Shown here piece by piece: positions 1 to 7,367 of a DNA stretch of 8,391 nt. Source of the DNA: Bacteroidales bacterium (GTDB lineage: Bacteria; Bacteroidota; Bacteroidia; Bacteroidales; UBA7960); the NCBI GenBank assembly GCA_003557965.1, contig PWND01000122.1, positions 1 to 8,391 of the forward strand, in the 5' to 3' direction. The translations under genes were made by a program, and so were the position numbers. The notes beneath the pieces were generated by a model. The model was not told the DNA's origin. It saw nothing but the letters and a program-made list of their open reading frames with translations, and did no database searches. Position 1 is the first letter of the stretch; each line of letters opens with the position of its first letter.

Positions 1-178
1 GTGTTGCCATAAAATTAACACTGTCCGGAGTTATTGTTTCTGCCGCAGCTACGAAATCTCCTTCATTTTCGCGATTCTCATCGTCAACTACAATAATTAT
101 TTTACCTTGCTTAATATCTTCAATCGCTTCTTCTATTGTATTCAGCTTATTGGTTTCTTTTTGTTGGTTGCCAGACAT
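1..178 (-). CDS. ribB: 3,4-dihydroxy-2-butanone 4-phosphate synthase, N-terminal part (RibB or bifunctional RibBA), cut by the left edge
   Basis: Only the first 59 codons are present; the gene runs off the left edge. The enzyme converts ribulose 5-phosphate to 3,4-dihydroxy-2-butanone 4-phosphate plus formate, supplying the four-carbon unit of riboflavin in the cytoplasm. Seen directly: residues 26-46 hold the acidic active-site loop of the family, with D32-D33-E34 followed by R36-E37-N38-E39-G40-D41, and residues 50-59 (TPDSVNFMAT) match the segment that follows it. The ATG at 176-178 is preceded by a strong AAAGGAG Shine-Dalgarno at 9 nt spacing, which fixes the start although it lies inside the end of the upstream glycosyltransferase gene. 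In many bacteria, including Bacteroidota, this domain is fused to GTP cyclohydrolase II (RibBA). That half would lie outside the window, so RibB versus RibBA is undecided. Family identity is very secure. Confidence 0.94.
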   Translation of the reverse strand, partial: MSGNQQKETNKLNTIEEAIEDIKQGKIIIVVDDENRENEGDFVAAAETITPDSVNFMAT

Positions 179-1313
179 TTGAATTCTCTCCTTTTAAAAA
201 TTTAAAAAATCCTTCTAATAGCGCTAAATTCATTATAAAAAAATGAGAAATGAATCGCAATATTACTATATGTATGCTTAATTTCTTTAGAATAAAATCA
301 ATTAATAAACTAAAGAAAAGAGCTAATTGTATTAAAAACAAAATTAAATAGAAAGTGTTTGAAAAAGCCAACACTGCATTAAAAACAAATGCAAAAATAA
401 TAAAAAACGGGCCAGCCCACCTTATAACTTTATGTGAAATAAATGCAAAAGAAAGGCCTTTATACGGAGGCCATAATAGTGATATAAAGTGTTTAAGGTT
501 CTGGAAATTACCGGCCGAAATCCTTACTTTTCTTTTATACTCAATTTTCCAGTCATTTGAAACATCTTCATAAACAACGGCATTTAAATCTGTTATTGCT
601 TTTTTCCCTTGTTTTAAAACGGTCATAGTTATAAAAAAGTCTTCAACCGAATAGCCTTCCGGAATTTCAGGCAGCAACCCGCTTCGTATTGCATAACAAC
701 CACCAAATGCGCCTATCATACACCCCCATAATTTACCTTCATGGTATTTAATTAAATTTTCTCTTCTTATAAAAAGTTTTTCCTGGATAGATATGCCGGT
801 TTTGCTAGTTTGAAGGTTTACAATATTAGCTCCAACGATCCCAACACTTTCATCCTCAAAATGATTTACTAAATTACTTATTGTATCACGGCTAAAATAT
901 ACATTAGCATCTGTAAGTATGAATATGCCGGGCTTTGAATGCTCTTTTAATATGTTTAGCATTAAAGGCTTTCCGCGCCTTTCTTCAAAAATAAAAACCT
1001 TTATTTTTTCCGGAAACTCACTTTGATATTTTTTAATTATTTCATTTGTTTTATCAGTAGATGCGTCAGAACCAATAATTATTTCAAAACTTCCTTTGTA
1101 ATTTGTATCTAAAACGCTTTTAATTTTCTTTTCAATTACATCTTCTTCGTTGTGTACAGCTATAATAACAGTTACATGTTGATTTTCCAGGCTTTTTTTA
1201 TTAGTGGTATCCTTTTTAAAAATGGAAAGAAAATGAATAATTACCGGGTATAAAAAGTATGAGTGAACCAGGCAGGCCACTGAAAACCAGAATATTATTT
1301 CGATAAAAATCAT
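147..1313 (-). CDS. Membrane-bound family 2 glycosyltransferase (GT-A fold)
   Basis: This 388-aa protein probably transfers a nucleotide-activated sugar to a lipid-linked or growing glycan at the cytoplasmic face of the inner membrane. Seen: an N-terminal membrane segment (about 3-32), then a GT-A domain opening with VTVIIAVHNEE (47-57), the nucleotide-binding GSDASTDKT stretch (81-89), a DxD-like T-D-A-N at 134-137 and an acidic E224-D225 that fits the catalytic-base region. A basic KRKVRISAGNFQNL segment (260-273) fills the place of the QxxRW-type acceptor motif. Two to three further membrane spans follow (about 297-318, 320-342, 347-370). The overall shape resembles the cellulose-synthase-like branch of GT2. 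The sugar and acceptor cannot be told. Its ATG overlaps the stop of the upstream GT4 gene (ATGA, 4 bp), and its 3' end overlaps ribB by 32 bp. The tail VWQPTKR (380-386), which I recall as recurrent in this family, lies in that overlap, so the C-terminus is probably not an artefact. Confidence 0.93.
   Translation of the reverse strand: MIFIEIIFWFSVACLVHSYFLYPVIIHFLSIFKKDTTNKKSLENQHVTVIIAVHNEEDVIEKKIKSVLDTNYKGSFEIIIGSDASTDKTNEIIKKYQSEFPEKIKVFIFEERRGKPLMLNILKEHSKPGIFILTDANVYFSRDTISNLVNHFEDESVGIVGANIVNLQTSKTGISIQEKLFIRRENLIKYHEGKLWGCMIGAFGGCYAIRSGLLPEIPEGYSVEDFFITMTVLKQGKKAITDLNAVVYEDVSNDWKIEYKRKVRISAGNFQNLKHFISLLWPPYKGLSFAFISHKVIRWAGPFFIIFAFVFNAVLAFSNTFYLILFLIQLALFFSLLIDFILKKLSIHIVILRFISHFFIMNLALLEGFFKFLKGENSNVWQPTKRNQ
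188..194 (-). promoter_or_regulatory. Shine-Dalgarno site of ribB, inside the glycosyltransferase coding sequence
   Basis: On the minus strand the site reads AAAGGAG and ends 9 nt before the ribB ATG. It lies within the last codons of the upstream GT2 gene (the K-G-E stretch, residues 374-376). It is the strongest ribosome binding site in the window; the other starts have only partial matches or none. This supports initiation of ribB inside the upstream gene and suggests translational coupling or re-initiation. Confidence 0.7.
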
Positions 1314-2515
1314 TTGATAATAGACTTATAAAAACCTGTTAACTCTTGGGCAATACTTAAGTTATTATAGTTGTTTCTGATAAATTCTGTAGCATTTTGC
1401 CCAATATTTCTGCAAATATCATGGTTTTCAAATACAAAACATATTTTTTCAATGAAATTATTTTCATCATCTGCCAGCAAAACCTCTTCCCCATTTTTAG
1501 CATTAATACCTTCAAGGCCTATCGAAGTTGTTATAATTGTTATTCCGGCAGCCATTCCTTCCAGAATTTTGATTCTCATTCCGCTACCGGCAAATAGTGG
1601 AACAACCATAATTCCGTATTCTTCCATATAATCTCTTGCTGATTCAATTTCTCCGTGATAAATTACTCCGGGCTTTTTTACATTTTTTATTATCCACTTA
1701 GGTGCATTACGGCCTGCTATGTGAAAATTTTTCCCGGGGTACTTATCGTAAATTTTTGGCCAAACCTTGTCAACAAACCACTTTAACCCCTCCTGATTGG
1801 GTATCCAGTCTAATGCTCCAATAAAAAACACATTTGAGTAGTTTATTTTTCTTAAGTTGTCGTTTACATGTTCAGTGTTGATACCTGCAACTGCAACTTG
1901 CATAGGAATTTTTATTCCTAAACTGCGAAAGACTTTGTAATCATGCTGGCTTATTGGCACACATGCATCTAATTTATTAGTTATATACTTTTCTAAAAGA
2001 AGTACCCGCTTACTTAAAATTTTATAATATTTCTTCTTTATAAAGTTACTTTCAAACATATAATTCCTTTTCCAAATAATATGTTCTACATTATGAGCCC
2101 TCATTACTACAGGGGCTTTGGAGTTTTTTCGGATTTTATCCAAATATAAACTCATATAAAGGCCTTCAAGCTGAATTAGGTCAAAATTATCCTTTTTTAA
2201 TAACTTAATCAGCACCTTTGTGTAATTATCATTATAAAAACGAATGCCATTATAAGGAAGCTTTGAGAACAGCAAATTAAAAACAGCTTTAAAAAGGTTC
2301 ACTTTAGTGTTTATTTCCACTATTTTGATATTGAGCTCTTTAACTAATTCTTTAGGAATATCTTCTATATTAACTTTATGTTTTGAGGTATTTATTGCTA
2401 AAAATGTTACTTTGTTGCCTGCATTTTTTAAGCTTTTTGCAAGCGACAATGTGGCAATTGCACCCCCGTCAATAGGTGGGTATGGTACTTTGGGAGCTAA
2501 TATAAGGATATTCAT
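1310..2515 (-). CDS. GT-B fold glycosyltransferase, family 4-like
   Basis: A 401-aa soluble or membrane-associated glycosyltransferase, probably acting on an envelope polysaccharide or lipid-linked glycan from the cytoplasm. The N-terminal Rossmann domain starts MNILILAPKVPYPPIDGG (1-18), with a glycine-rich acceptor-side loop, and contains QLEG (115-118) and RAHNVEH (139-145). The C-terminal donor domain shows FIGALDWIPN (231-240), HIAGRNAPKW (265-274), and GSGMRIKILEGMAAG (310-324) with R314, K316 and E319. In the classical E-x7-E motif the first Glu position is S311 here; I recall that replacement from a subgroup of GT4 proteins with this GSGxRxKxLE signature, so it is not evidence of inactivity. 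The ATG at 2513-2515 has only a weak GAGAAAA site. The gene follows the permease by 64 bp with no terminator, and its TGA overlaps the GT2 start. Donor and acceptor are unknown. Confidence 0.92.
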   Translation of the reverse strand: MNILILAPKVPYPPIDGGAIATLSLAKSLKNAGNKVTFLAINTSKHKVNIEDIPKELVKELNIKIVEINTKVNLFKAVFNLLFSKLPYNGIRFYNDNYTKVLIKLLKKDNFDLIQLEGLYMSLYLDKIRKNSKAPVVMRAHNVEHIIWKRNYMFESNFIKKKYYKILSKRVLLLEKYITNKLDACVPISQHDYKVFRSLGIKIPMQVAVAGINTEHVNDNLRKINYSNVFFIGALDWIPNQEGLKWFVDKVWPKIYDKYPGKNFHIAGRNAPKWIIKNVKKPGVIYHGEIESARDYMEEYGIMVVPLFAGSGMRIKILEGMAAGITIITTSIGLEGINAKNGEEVLLADDENNFIEKICFVFENHDICRNIGQNATEFIRNNYNNLSIAQELTGFYKSIIK

Positions 2516-2579
2516 ATTTGTTTTCTCATATCAAAGGCAACTGCTTAGATTTTAAGTTAATTTGCCCGGTTATTTATTA

Positions 2580-4043
2580 TCAAAGTTCTTTTTTTCCTGA
2601 CTGCATTTTCCTGCTTTTTTTTAAGAAACTAAAAATCCGTTTCAGTTTTAACAAATATGCATCAGTATCTAACAATGCTGAATCAGTAGTAGCCTTATAA
2701 GTGAGCCATACTCCAACGGGAAGAAGCATTGCTGAAGCTGCCCACATTCCCTGAAAGGCAGAAACGACACCTTCTCTGACAAATTTCTCACCTGTCATTG
2801 ATGTAACATGAAAAACCACAAAGAATAATACAGATACTATCATAGGAAGCCCAAATCCCCCCTTCCTGATAATAGCACCTAAAGGAGCGCCAATAAGGAA
2901 TAATATCAGGCAGGCAAATGATAATGTAAACTTGCGGTGATATTCTATTTCGTACCTGGCAAGGCGACGGTTTCTGTGCCTTATATCTTCATGGCTAAAC
3001 CTGACTCTGTCTTTTTGACTCCTGATAGTAGTTTTTGCATGTGATAATATTAGTTTATTAGGGATTTTAAGTTCGCTTTTATAGCTTTCTTCAGTATTAA
3101 ATATTGTATCAATATCAACTCTCGACAGCAGTGTGCTATCAAGGTCGTTAAAATATGAAAGCCTTTTAAGGTAGTCGTTTTGCAGTTTTTTCTTAGTATC
3201 ATCAATATGATTATTCAGGGAATCTATAAAGAGAGTGAGCTGGTCAAGGCTGAGCATTTGAAAGTTACTTCTGAAAGCATCTTTATCTGTTCTGCTTAGG
3301 TCAAAATCGCTTAAGTCAAACTTTTTTATTTGCTTATTGAAATAAGTTCTTTGGAAAGGCCTTGCAGGATCCCTGGGATTGCCGGTTTTTATATCCTGAT
3401 AATTGAACCCGTTGTGCAATGTCATCACTAAAAACCTTTTATCGTCGGTAGTTTTCATGTGTGCTGATTCAGCAAAAGTTACATTTACATTGCCTCGTCT
3501 TTCTGTGTGGTCATAAATTTTGACTTCTCTAAGTGTTGAACCATCACTGCCTTTTTCCTCTGCTCTTATTACATAATTATCAATACCCTTGTAATATACG
3601 CCTTCAATAATATTAAAGGCCGGCCTTTGATGTCGAATATCATAAAGCAATGACCCCATTTTTAAATTAGCAACCGGAAGAACATTGTTTGAAAAGTAAA
3701 AAGCTGCAATTACAAAAAAACCTGATATGATTATCAACGGATACATGATTTTTCTTAGAGAAATACCTGCCGATTTTAAAGCAACTAATTCGTAGGTTTC
3801 TCCAAGCTTGCCCATAGTCATTATTGACGACAACAAAATAGCAAGCGGCAGAGCCATAGGAATAAAGGTTACAGCCGCATAAAATAGTAATTCGCCAATT
3901 ATATACCATTCAAGGCCTTTCCCAACCAAATCGTCAACATACTTCCATAAGAACTGCATTAAAAGTATAAATAACGCAATAAAAAAAGTAACTATGAAAG
4001 GGCCTATATAGGTTTTTAATATTAATGAATGAAGTTTTTTCAC
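2580..4043 (-). CDS. LptF/LptG (YjgP/YjgQ) family permease, GTG start
   Basis: This 487-aa inner-membrane protein belongs to the family whose members form the membrane half of the LptB2FG exporter, which extracts LPS and passes it to LptC. Seen: an N-terminal bundle of three membrane segments (about 13-33, 48-78, 98-118); the cytoplasmic coupling segment with LKSAGISLRKIM (89-100); a periplasmic domain of beta-jellyroll type (about 120-250); and a C-terminal bundle (about 372-392, 400-417, 430-450) with the conserved GAPLGAIIRKGGFGLPM (385-401). At about 360 residues the E. coli proteins are much shorter. The extra length is a charged, probably helical stretch at about 262-365 and a basic tail at 455-487. 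The start is GTG at 4041-4043, with an in-frame stop eight codons upstream, no ATG between them and no clear Shine-Dalgarno; MKKLxxLILK is a plausible family N-terminus. I cannot tell LptF from LptG, so no symbol is given. Confidence 0.93.
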   Translation of the reverse strand: MKKLHSLILKTYIGPFIVTFFIALFILLMQFLWKYVDDLVGKGLEWYIIGELLFYAAVTFIPMALPLAILLSSIMTMGKLGETYELVALKSAGISLRKIMYPLIIISGFFVIAAFYFSNNVLPVANLKMGSLLYDIRHQRPAFNIIEGVYYKGIDNYVIRAEEKGSDGSTLREVKIYDHTERRGNVNVTFAESAHMKTTDDKRFLVMTLHNGFNYQDIKTGNPRDPARPFQRTYFNKQIKKFDLSDFDLSRTDKDAFRSNFQMLSLDQLTLFIDSLNNHIDDTKKKLQNDYLKRLSYFNDLDSTLLSRVDIDTIFNTEESYKSELKIPNKLILSHAKTTIRSQKDRVRFSHEDIRHRNRRLARYEIEYHRKFTLSFACLILFLIGAPLGAIIRKGGFGLPMIVSVLFFVVFHVTSMTGEKFVREGVVSAFQGMWAASAMLLPVGVWLTYKATTDSALLDTDAYLLKLKRIFSFLKKSRKMQSGKKEL

Positions 4044-4096
4044 TACGTTAATTTTGCAATTAGCTTAAATCAGGAAATTTTATTAACTACACTTGG

Positions 4097-4104
4097 CAAA
4101 TATA
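4097..4104 (-). promoter_or_regulatory. Candidate -7 box (TAnnTTTG) for the permease-glycosyltransferase-ribB cluster
   Basis: The minus strand reads TATATTTG, a full match to the Bacteroidota -7 consensus TAnnTTTG. It would give a leader of roughly 45-50 nt before the GTG start of the permease. No TTG or TTTG -33 element is seen at the usual 19-21 nt upstream, and the region is AT-rich, so a chance match is possible. Confidence 0.35.
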
Positions 4105-4229
4105 TTTATACTACGCTTATATGGCGTATTTATTTTAAACAAAATTAGTTAATTGGAAATTTATTCTCTCAAAAATTTAATAATTTTATAACAAATAAAC
4201 ATCTTACTTAAATATAACAGGTAATAGTA

Positions 4230-5321
4230 ATGAATTTAACTAGAAATCGGGGGAGAATTCTTAATCTAAAGAGCTTTATAGTTGCTGTATGTTTTATGCT
4301 CGCTTTATTAGTAGCATGTAATATTTACCATATTAAACTACCGGAAGAAAAAGGTGTGTTTCATTTTGATATGGTAGAAATAGGAGGAATAAAACAGGCA
4401 GTTATGATACAAGGTAAGCATAAAGATAACCCTGTGCTGGTGTTTTTGCATGGTGGCCCCGGGTTTCCGTTATTTCCGTTAGACCAACTTAGAGAAACAA
4501 CAAAATATTTGGAAGAGCATTACACTATTGCGTACTGGGAGCAAAGAGGTACCGGAAAATCTTTAAATAGAAATATTAAGCCTAAATCCATGACTGTGAG
4601 CCAGTTTGTTGAGGATACAAAGCAGGTTATTGAACATGTAAAAGGCTTAACAGGAGCAGAGAAAGTTTTTATTTGGGGACATTCATGGGGAAGTAATATA
4701 GGTGCTTTATTTGCTGCACAGTACCCGGAATATCTTCATGCATATATCTCCACAGGGCAAAGCGTTAATCCCTTTATGAATGAAAGGTTATGCTATGAGT
4801 ATGTTCTTTATAAAGCGGAAAAAAACAACAACCGAAGGGCTTTAAGACAGCTATCCAAAATCGATACAGTTCCTGATAATTATAGCCTGGAGGATGCATT
4901 ACTCGTGAGAAAGTGGGTTTACAGATATGGTGGCGTTGTAAAAAAAGCGGATGAAGACAAATCCTATATCAATATTGATGAGGTTTTAGTTACATTAACA
5001 GCCAGTGAATACTCAATAGCTGACAGGTTCAATATGGTAATCAGGCCATATTATTCGGCTGAAAAGCTATGGGAGGAGCTAAAAAGTATAAACCTGAAAG
5101 AGCAAGCTCCACAAATTGATGTGCCGGTGTATTTCCTTGTTGGCAGGTATGATATTATCGTGTCGCATGTTCTTGCAGAAAAGTATTTTAATGTTTTAAA
5201 AGCACCAAAAGGCAAGCAGTTGATATGGTTTGAAAATACGGCACACAGGCCTCATGTTGAAGAGAAGGAAAAGTTTATTGAAATAATGAACAATAAAATC
5301 TTAAATGAAGTTTTAAACTAA
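4230..5321 (+). CDS. Alpha/beta hydrolase, proline iminopeptidase-like (S33 type), probable lipoprotein
   Basis: A 363-aa predicted hydrolase with a complete catalytic set. Seen: HGGPG at 74-78 (oxyanion region, hallmark of the proline iminopeptidase/S33 group), YWEQRGTGKS at 102-111, the nucleophile elbow GHSWG at 150-154 with Ser152, Asp308 in VGRYD and His339 in ENTAHRPH. A helical cap domain fills about 176-290. The N-terminus has a basic region (R5, R7, R9, K14), a hydrophobic core (15-29) and L-V-A-C at 27-30, a good lipobox with Cys30 as the lipidation site. It therefore probably acts outside the cytoplasm, anchored to a membrane; an uncleaved membrane anchor is the alternative. S33-like sequences include peptidases, esterases and lactonases, so the substrate is open. 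The ATG is preceded by a modest AGGT. It is the only plus-strand gene, divergent from the permease and convergent with mutL, and so probably transcribed alone. Confidence 0.92.
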   Translation: MNLTRNRGRILNLKSFIVAVCFMLALLVACNIYHIKLPEEKGVFHFDMVEIGGIKQAVMIQGKHKDNPVLVFLHGGPGFPLFPLDQLRETTKYLEEHYTIAYWEQRGTGKSLNRNIKPKSMTVSQFVEDTKQVIEHVKGLTGAEKVFIWGHSWGSNIGALFAAQYPEYLHAYISTGQSVNPFMNERLCYEYVLYKAEKNNNRRALRQLSKIDTVPDNYSLEDALLVRKWVYRYGGVVKKADEDKSYINIDEVLVTLTASEYSIADRFNMVIRPYYSAEKLWEELKSINLKEQAPQIDVPVYFLVGRYDIIVSHVLAEKYFNVLKAPKGKQLIWFENTAHRPHVEEKEKFIEIMNNKILNEVLN

Positions 5322-5391
5322 TGCTTTTCTTTTTGAAAGGTTGCTATGTAAGTGTATTACTGGATTAAAGAATAGAAATACGCGGTTTGTA

Positions 5392-7251
5392 CTATTTAAA
5401 CTTGCCGGATAATTCTTCAGCATCAATTATTATCAATGTGGGTTTACCTGATGGAGTTAAGTTAGGAATTTGACAAGCAAACAGAGAATCAACAATTGCA
5501 TTCATTTCAATATCAGATAAGCTTTTGCCATGCTTAATTGCAACTTTCCGGGCTAATGAACGGCAAATATTTGTTTGTATGTCAATTTTAAGCTCAGCCT
5601 GGTTGTTGTTAAAATTTTCAAGCAGGCTTTCTATTAAGGCCGGAATGTTTTCATTTTCAGGAACATCAACAGGAATAGCATTTACAACAAAAGTGTTTTT
5701 CCCAAACTCGCAAATATCAAATCCTAATTCGATAATTTCATTTAAGATTTCAAGCAATAGCTGCGTGTCATTTTCGGCTAAAGAAAACTGTTCGGGGAAA
5801 AGTAAGGTTTGTGATGTTACCCTGTTGTTTTTTTTATCAGTAAGAAACTTTTCAAACAGAATCCTTTCGTGTGCCCTCTGCTGATCTATTAACATTAATC
5901 CCGACTTTACCGGACAAGCAATATATCGGTTTTGTACCTGAAAAAACTTGCCGTTTGTTTTATCAGAACTTTCACTTTTTTGTCCGGGTTCAACATTTAA
6001 CTGATGTTGTTTACTTTCATTTATATTACTTGAAATTAAATCACTTCTCACTTCTCTTTTTTCCGGGAAAATTTTCTCCCATTTATCCTGGCTGATATCT
6101 CTCTTTAAGGATTTCCCAAAGCCTGGTTTTGGCCTGGGCTTTTCCTCAAAAGGATTAAAATCCGGGTTAACTTCAATTTGCGGTGGTTTTACTTCTTTGG
6201 TTTTGTCAATTATTATGTCGTCAAAAGCGGTTTCTCTTTCAAAGTCAAGAGTTGGTGATATGTTGTGTTTTCCCAGTGCTCTTTTTGCAGAGGCTAGTAT
6301 AATCTGGTAAATAAATCTTTCATCCTGAAACTTAATTTCAGATTTTGTTGGATGTACATTTACATCTATCAAGTCAGGGTTTATATCAAGAAAAACAAAA
6401 TAAACCGGGTGCATTCCCTCACTAATAAGGTCTGTGTATGCTTGCAACAGCGCATGATACAAGTATGGAGATTTTATGTACCTGTTATTTACAAAGAAGA
6501 ATTGTTCTGTTCGTTTTTTCTTGCTATGCTCGGGTTTACCTATAAATCCATTTATTTTTACAATTTGTGTTTCCTCTTCAATCGGTACTAATTTTTTAAT
6601 ATAATTATTCCCGTAAATACCGGCTATTCTTTGTTTAAGGTTGCCGGGGCTAAGCTTTTGTATTAGTTTGTCATTATGATAGTATGAAAGCTCAATATCA
6701 GGATATGCAAGCGCTATTCTTGCAAACTCACTAAAAATATTACTTCTTTCTACATTGTCAGATTTAAGAAAGTTTCTTCGTGCTGGTGTGTTATAGAATA
6801 AGTTTTTTACAGATATGCTTGTCCCTATTGGGCACTGACAAGGATTTTGGCTTTTTACAGCTGACCCCTCAACAATTAATTCTGTGCCTATTTGCTCGTT
6901 TTTGGTGCGAGTTTTAAGCTCAACTTTTGCAATAGAGGCTATTGAAGCTAATGCTTCGCCTCTGAAACCCAGCGACCTGATTGAAAATAAATCTTTTGCA
7001 TTATTAATTTTTGAAGTTGCATGTCGCTCAAAGCACATCCTGGCATCAGTTTCTGACATGCCTGAGCCGTCATCAATAACCTGGATTAAGGTTTTTCCGG
7101 CATCTTTTATTAATAATTTTATGGAATTTGCTCCTGCATCTATGCTGTTTTCCATCATTTCTTTTACGGCAGATGCAGGCCTTTGTATTACTTCTCCGGC
7201 AGCAATTTGGTTCGCTACTGAATCAGGCAACAGTTTAATAATGTCAGACAT
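5392..7251 (-). CDS. mutL: DNA mismatch repair protein MutL
   Basis: MutL, 619 aa, links MutS mismatch recognition to strand incision and removal. The N-terminal GHKL ATPase is intact: E31 and N35 in KEMMENSIDAGA (30-41), D60-D61-G62-S63-G64, RHATSKI (76-82), GFRGEAL (95-101), FYNTPARR (152-159), and K303 in NVHPTKSEIKF. A polar linker (about 350-432) leads to the C-terminal dimerisation/endonuclease domain from FFQVQNRYIACP (436-447). Q481-T-L-L-F-P486 fits a beta-clamp binding motif (QxxLxP-like). The endonuclease motif DQHA(x2)E(x4)E reads D456-Q457-Q458-R459-A-H-E462-(x4)-E467: Asp and both Glu are kept and spaced correctly, but His is replaced by Gln. The other metal-site regions appear as ICRSLARKVAIKHG (562-575) and CQIPNLTPSGKPT (593-605), divergent from the classical ACR and CPHGRP forms. 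The ATG has AAAAAGG at 9 nt. No strong terminator is visible after the TAG. Confidence 0.98.
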   Translation of the reverse strand: MSDIIKLLPDSVANQIAAGEVIQRPASAVKEMMENSIDAGANSIKLLIKDAGKTLIQVIDDGSGMSETDARMCFERHATSKINNAKDLFSIRSLGFRGEALASIASIAKVELKTRTKNEQIGTELIVEGSAVKSQNPCQCPIGTSISVKNLFYNTPARRNFLKSDNVERSNIFSEFARIALAYPDIELSYYHNDKLIQKLSPGNLKQRIAGIYGNNYIKKLVPIEEETQIVKINGFIGKPEHSKKKRTEQFFFVNNRYIKSPYLYHALLQAYTDLISEGMHPVYFVFLDINPDLIDVNVHPTKSEIKFQDERFIYQIILASAKRALGKHNISPTLDFERETAFDDIIIDKTKEVKPPQIEVNPDFNPFEEKPRPKPGFGKSLKRDISQDKWEKIFPEKREVRSDLISSNINESKQHQLNVEPGQKSESSDKTNGKFFQVQNRYIACPVKSGLMLIDQQRAHERILFEKFLTDKKNNRVTSQTLLFPEQFSLAENDTQLLLEILNEIIELGFDICEFGKNTFVVNAIPVDVPENENIPALIESLLENFNNNQAELKIDIQTNICRSLARKVAIKHGKSLSDIEMNAIVDSLFACQIPNLTPSGKPTLIIIDAEELSGKFK

Positions 7252-7367
7252 TAATAATTACCTTTTTAATTATTATAAATTTTTTGTGCAGTTTTGTTTG
7301 TAAAATAACAAATACACTAAGGCAGGCTTTAATCTTGAACTTATCCTTAAAAAAAGCCGGTACTTTT

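Noticed and set aside
355..573. Plus-strand open frames opposite the glycosyltransferase genes (also 1371-1631, 1397-1597, 2307-2555 and 2518-2700)
   Set aside because: Each is antisense to a well-supported glycosyltransferase or permease frame and shows no recognisable domain or ribosome binding site.
2516..2579. GGCAA...TTGCC inverted repeat and a TGCCTTTG promoter-like string before the GT4 gene
   Set aside because: The stem is 5 bp with a loop of more than 20 nt, and the promoter string has a mismatch at an invariant position. Read-through from the permease explains expression more simply.
3667..3909. Open frame of 80 codons on the minus strand inside the permease gene
   Set aside because: It lies wholly within the permease coding region in another frame, its translation is Cys/Tyr-rich without domain character, and the permease frame carries clear family motifs.
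4049..4056. TAATTTTG on the plus strand as a promoter for the hydrolase
   Set aside because: It matches TAnnTTTG but sits beside the permease start, has no -33 element upstream, and would leave a leader of about 165 nt in very AT-rich DNA where chance matches are likely.
5322..5391. Possible terminator in the convergent gap between the hydrolase and mutL
   Set aside because: CTTTTC / GAAAG near 5323-5340 forms at most a weak, imperfect stem without a proper T tract. Nothing here supports a terminator call.
5525..5884. Plus-strand open frame of 119 codons opposite mutL (also 5871-6095, 6352-6591 and 6884-7303)
   Set aside because: All lie antisense to mutL, whose motifs fix the real frame. 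Their translations are low-complexity Ser/Phe/Leu shadows without start signals.
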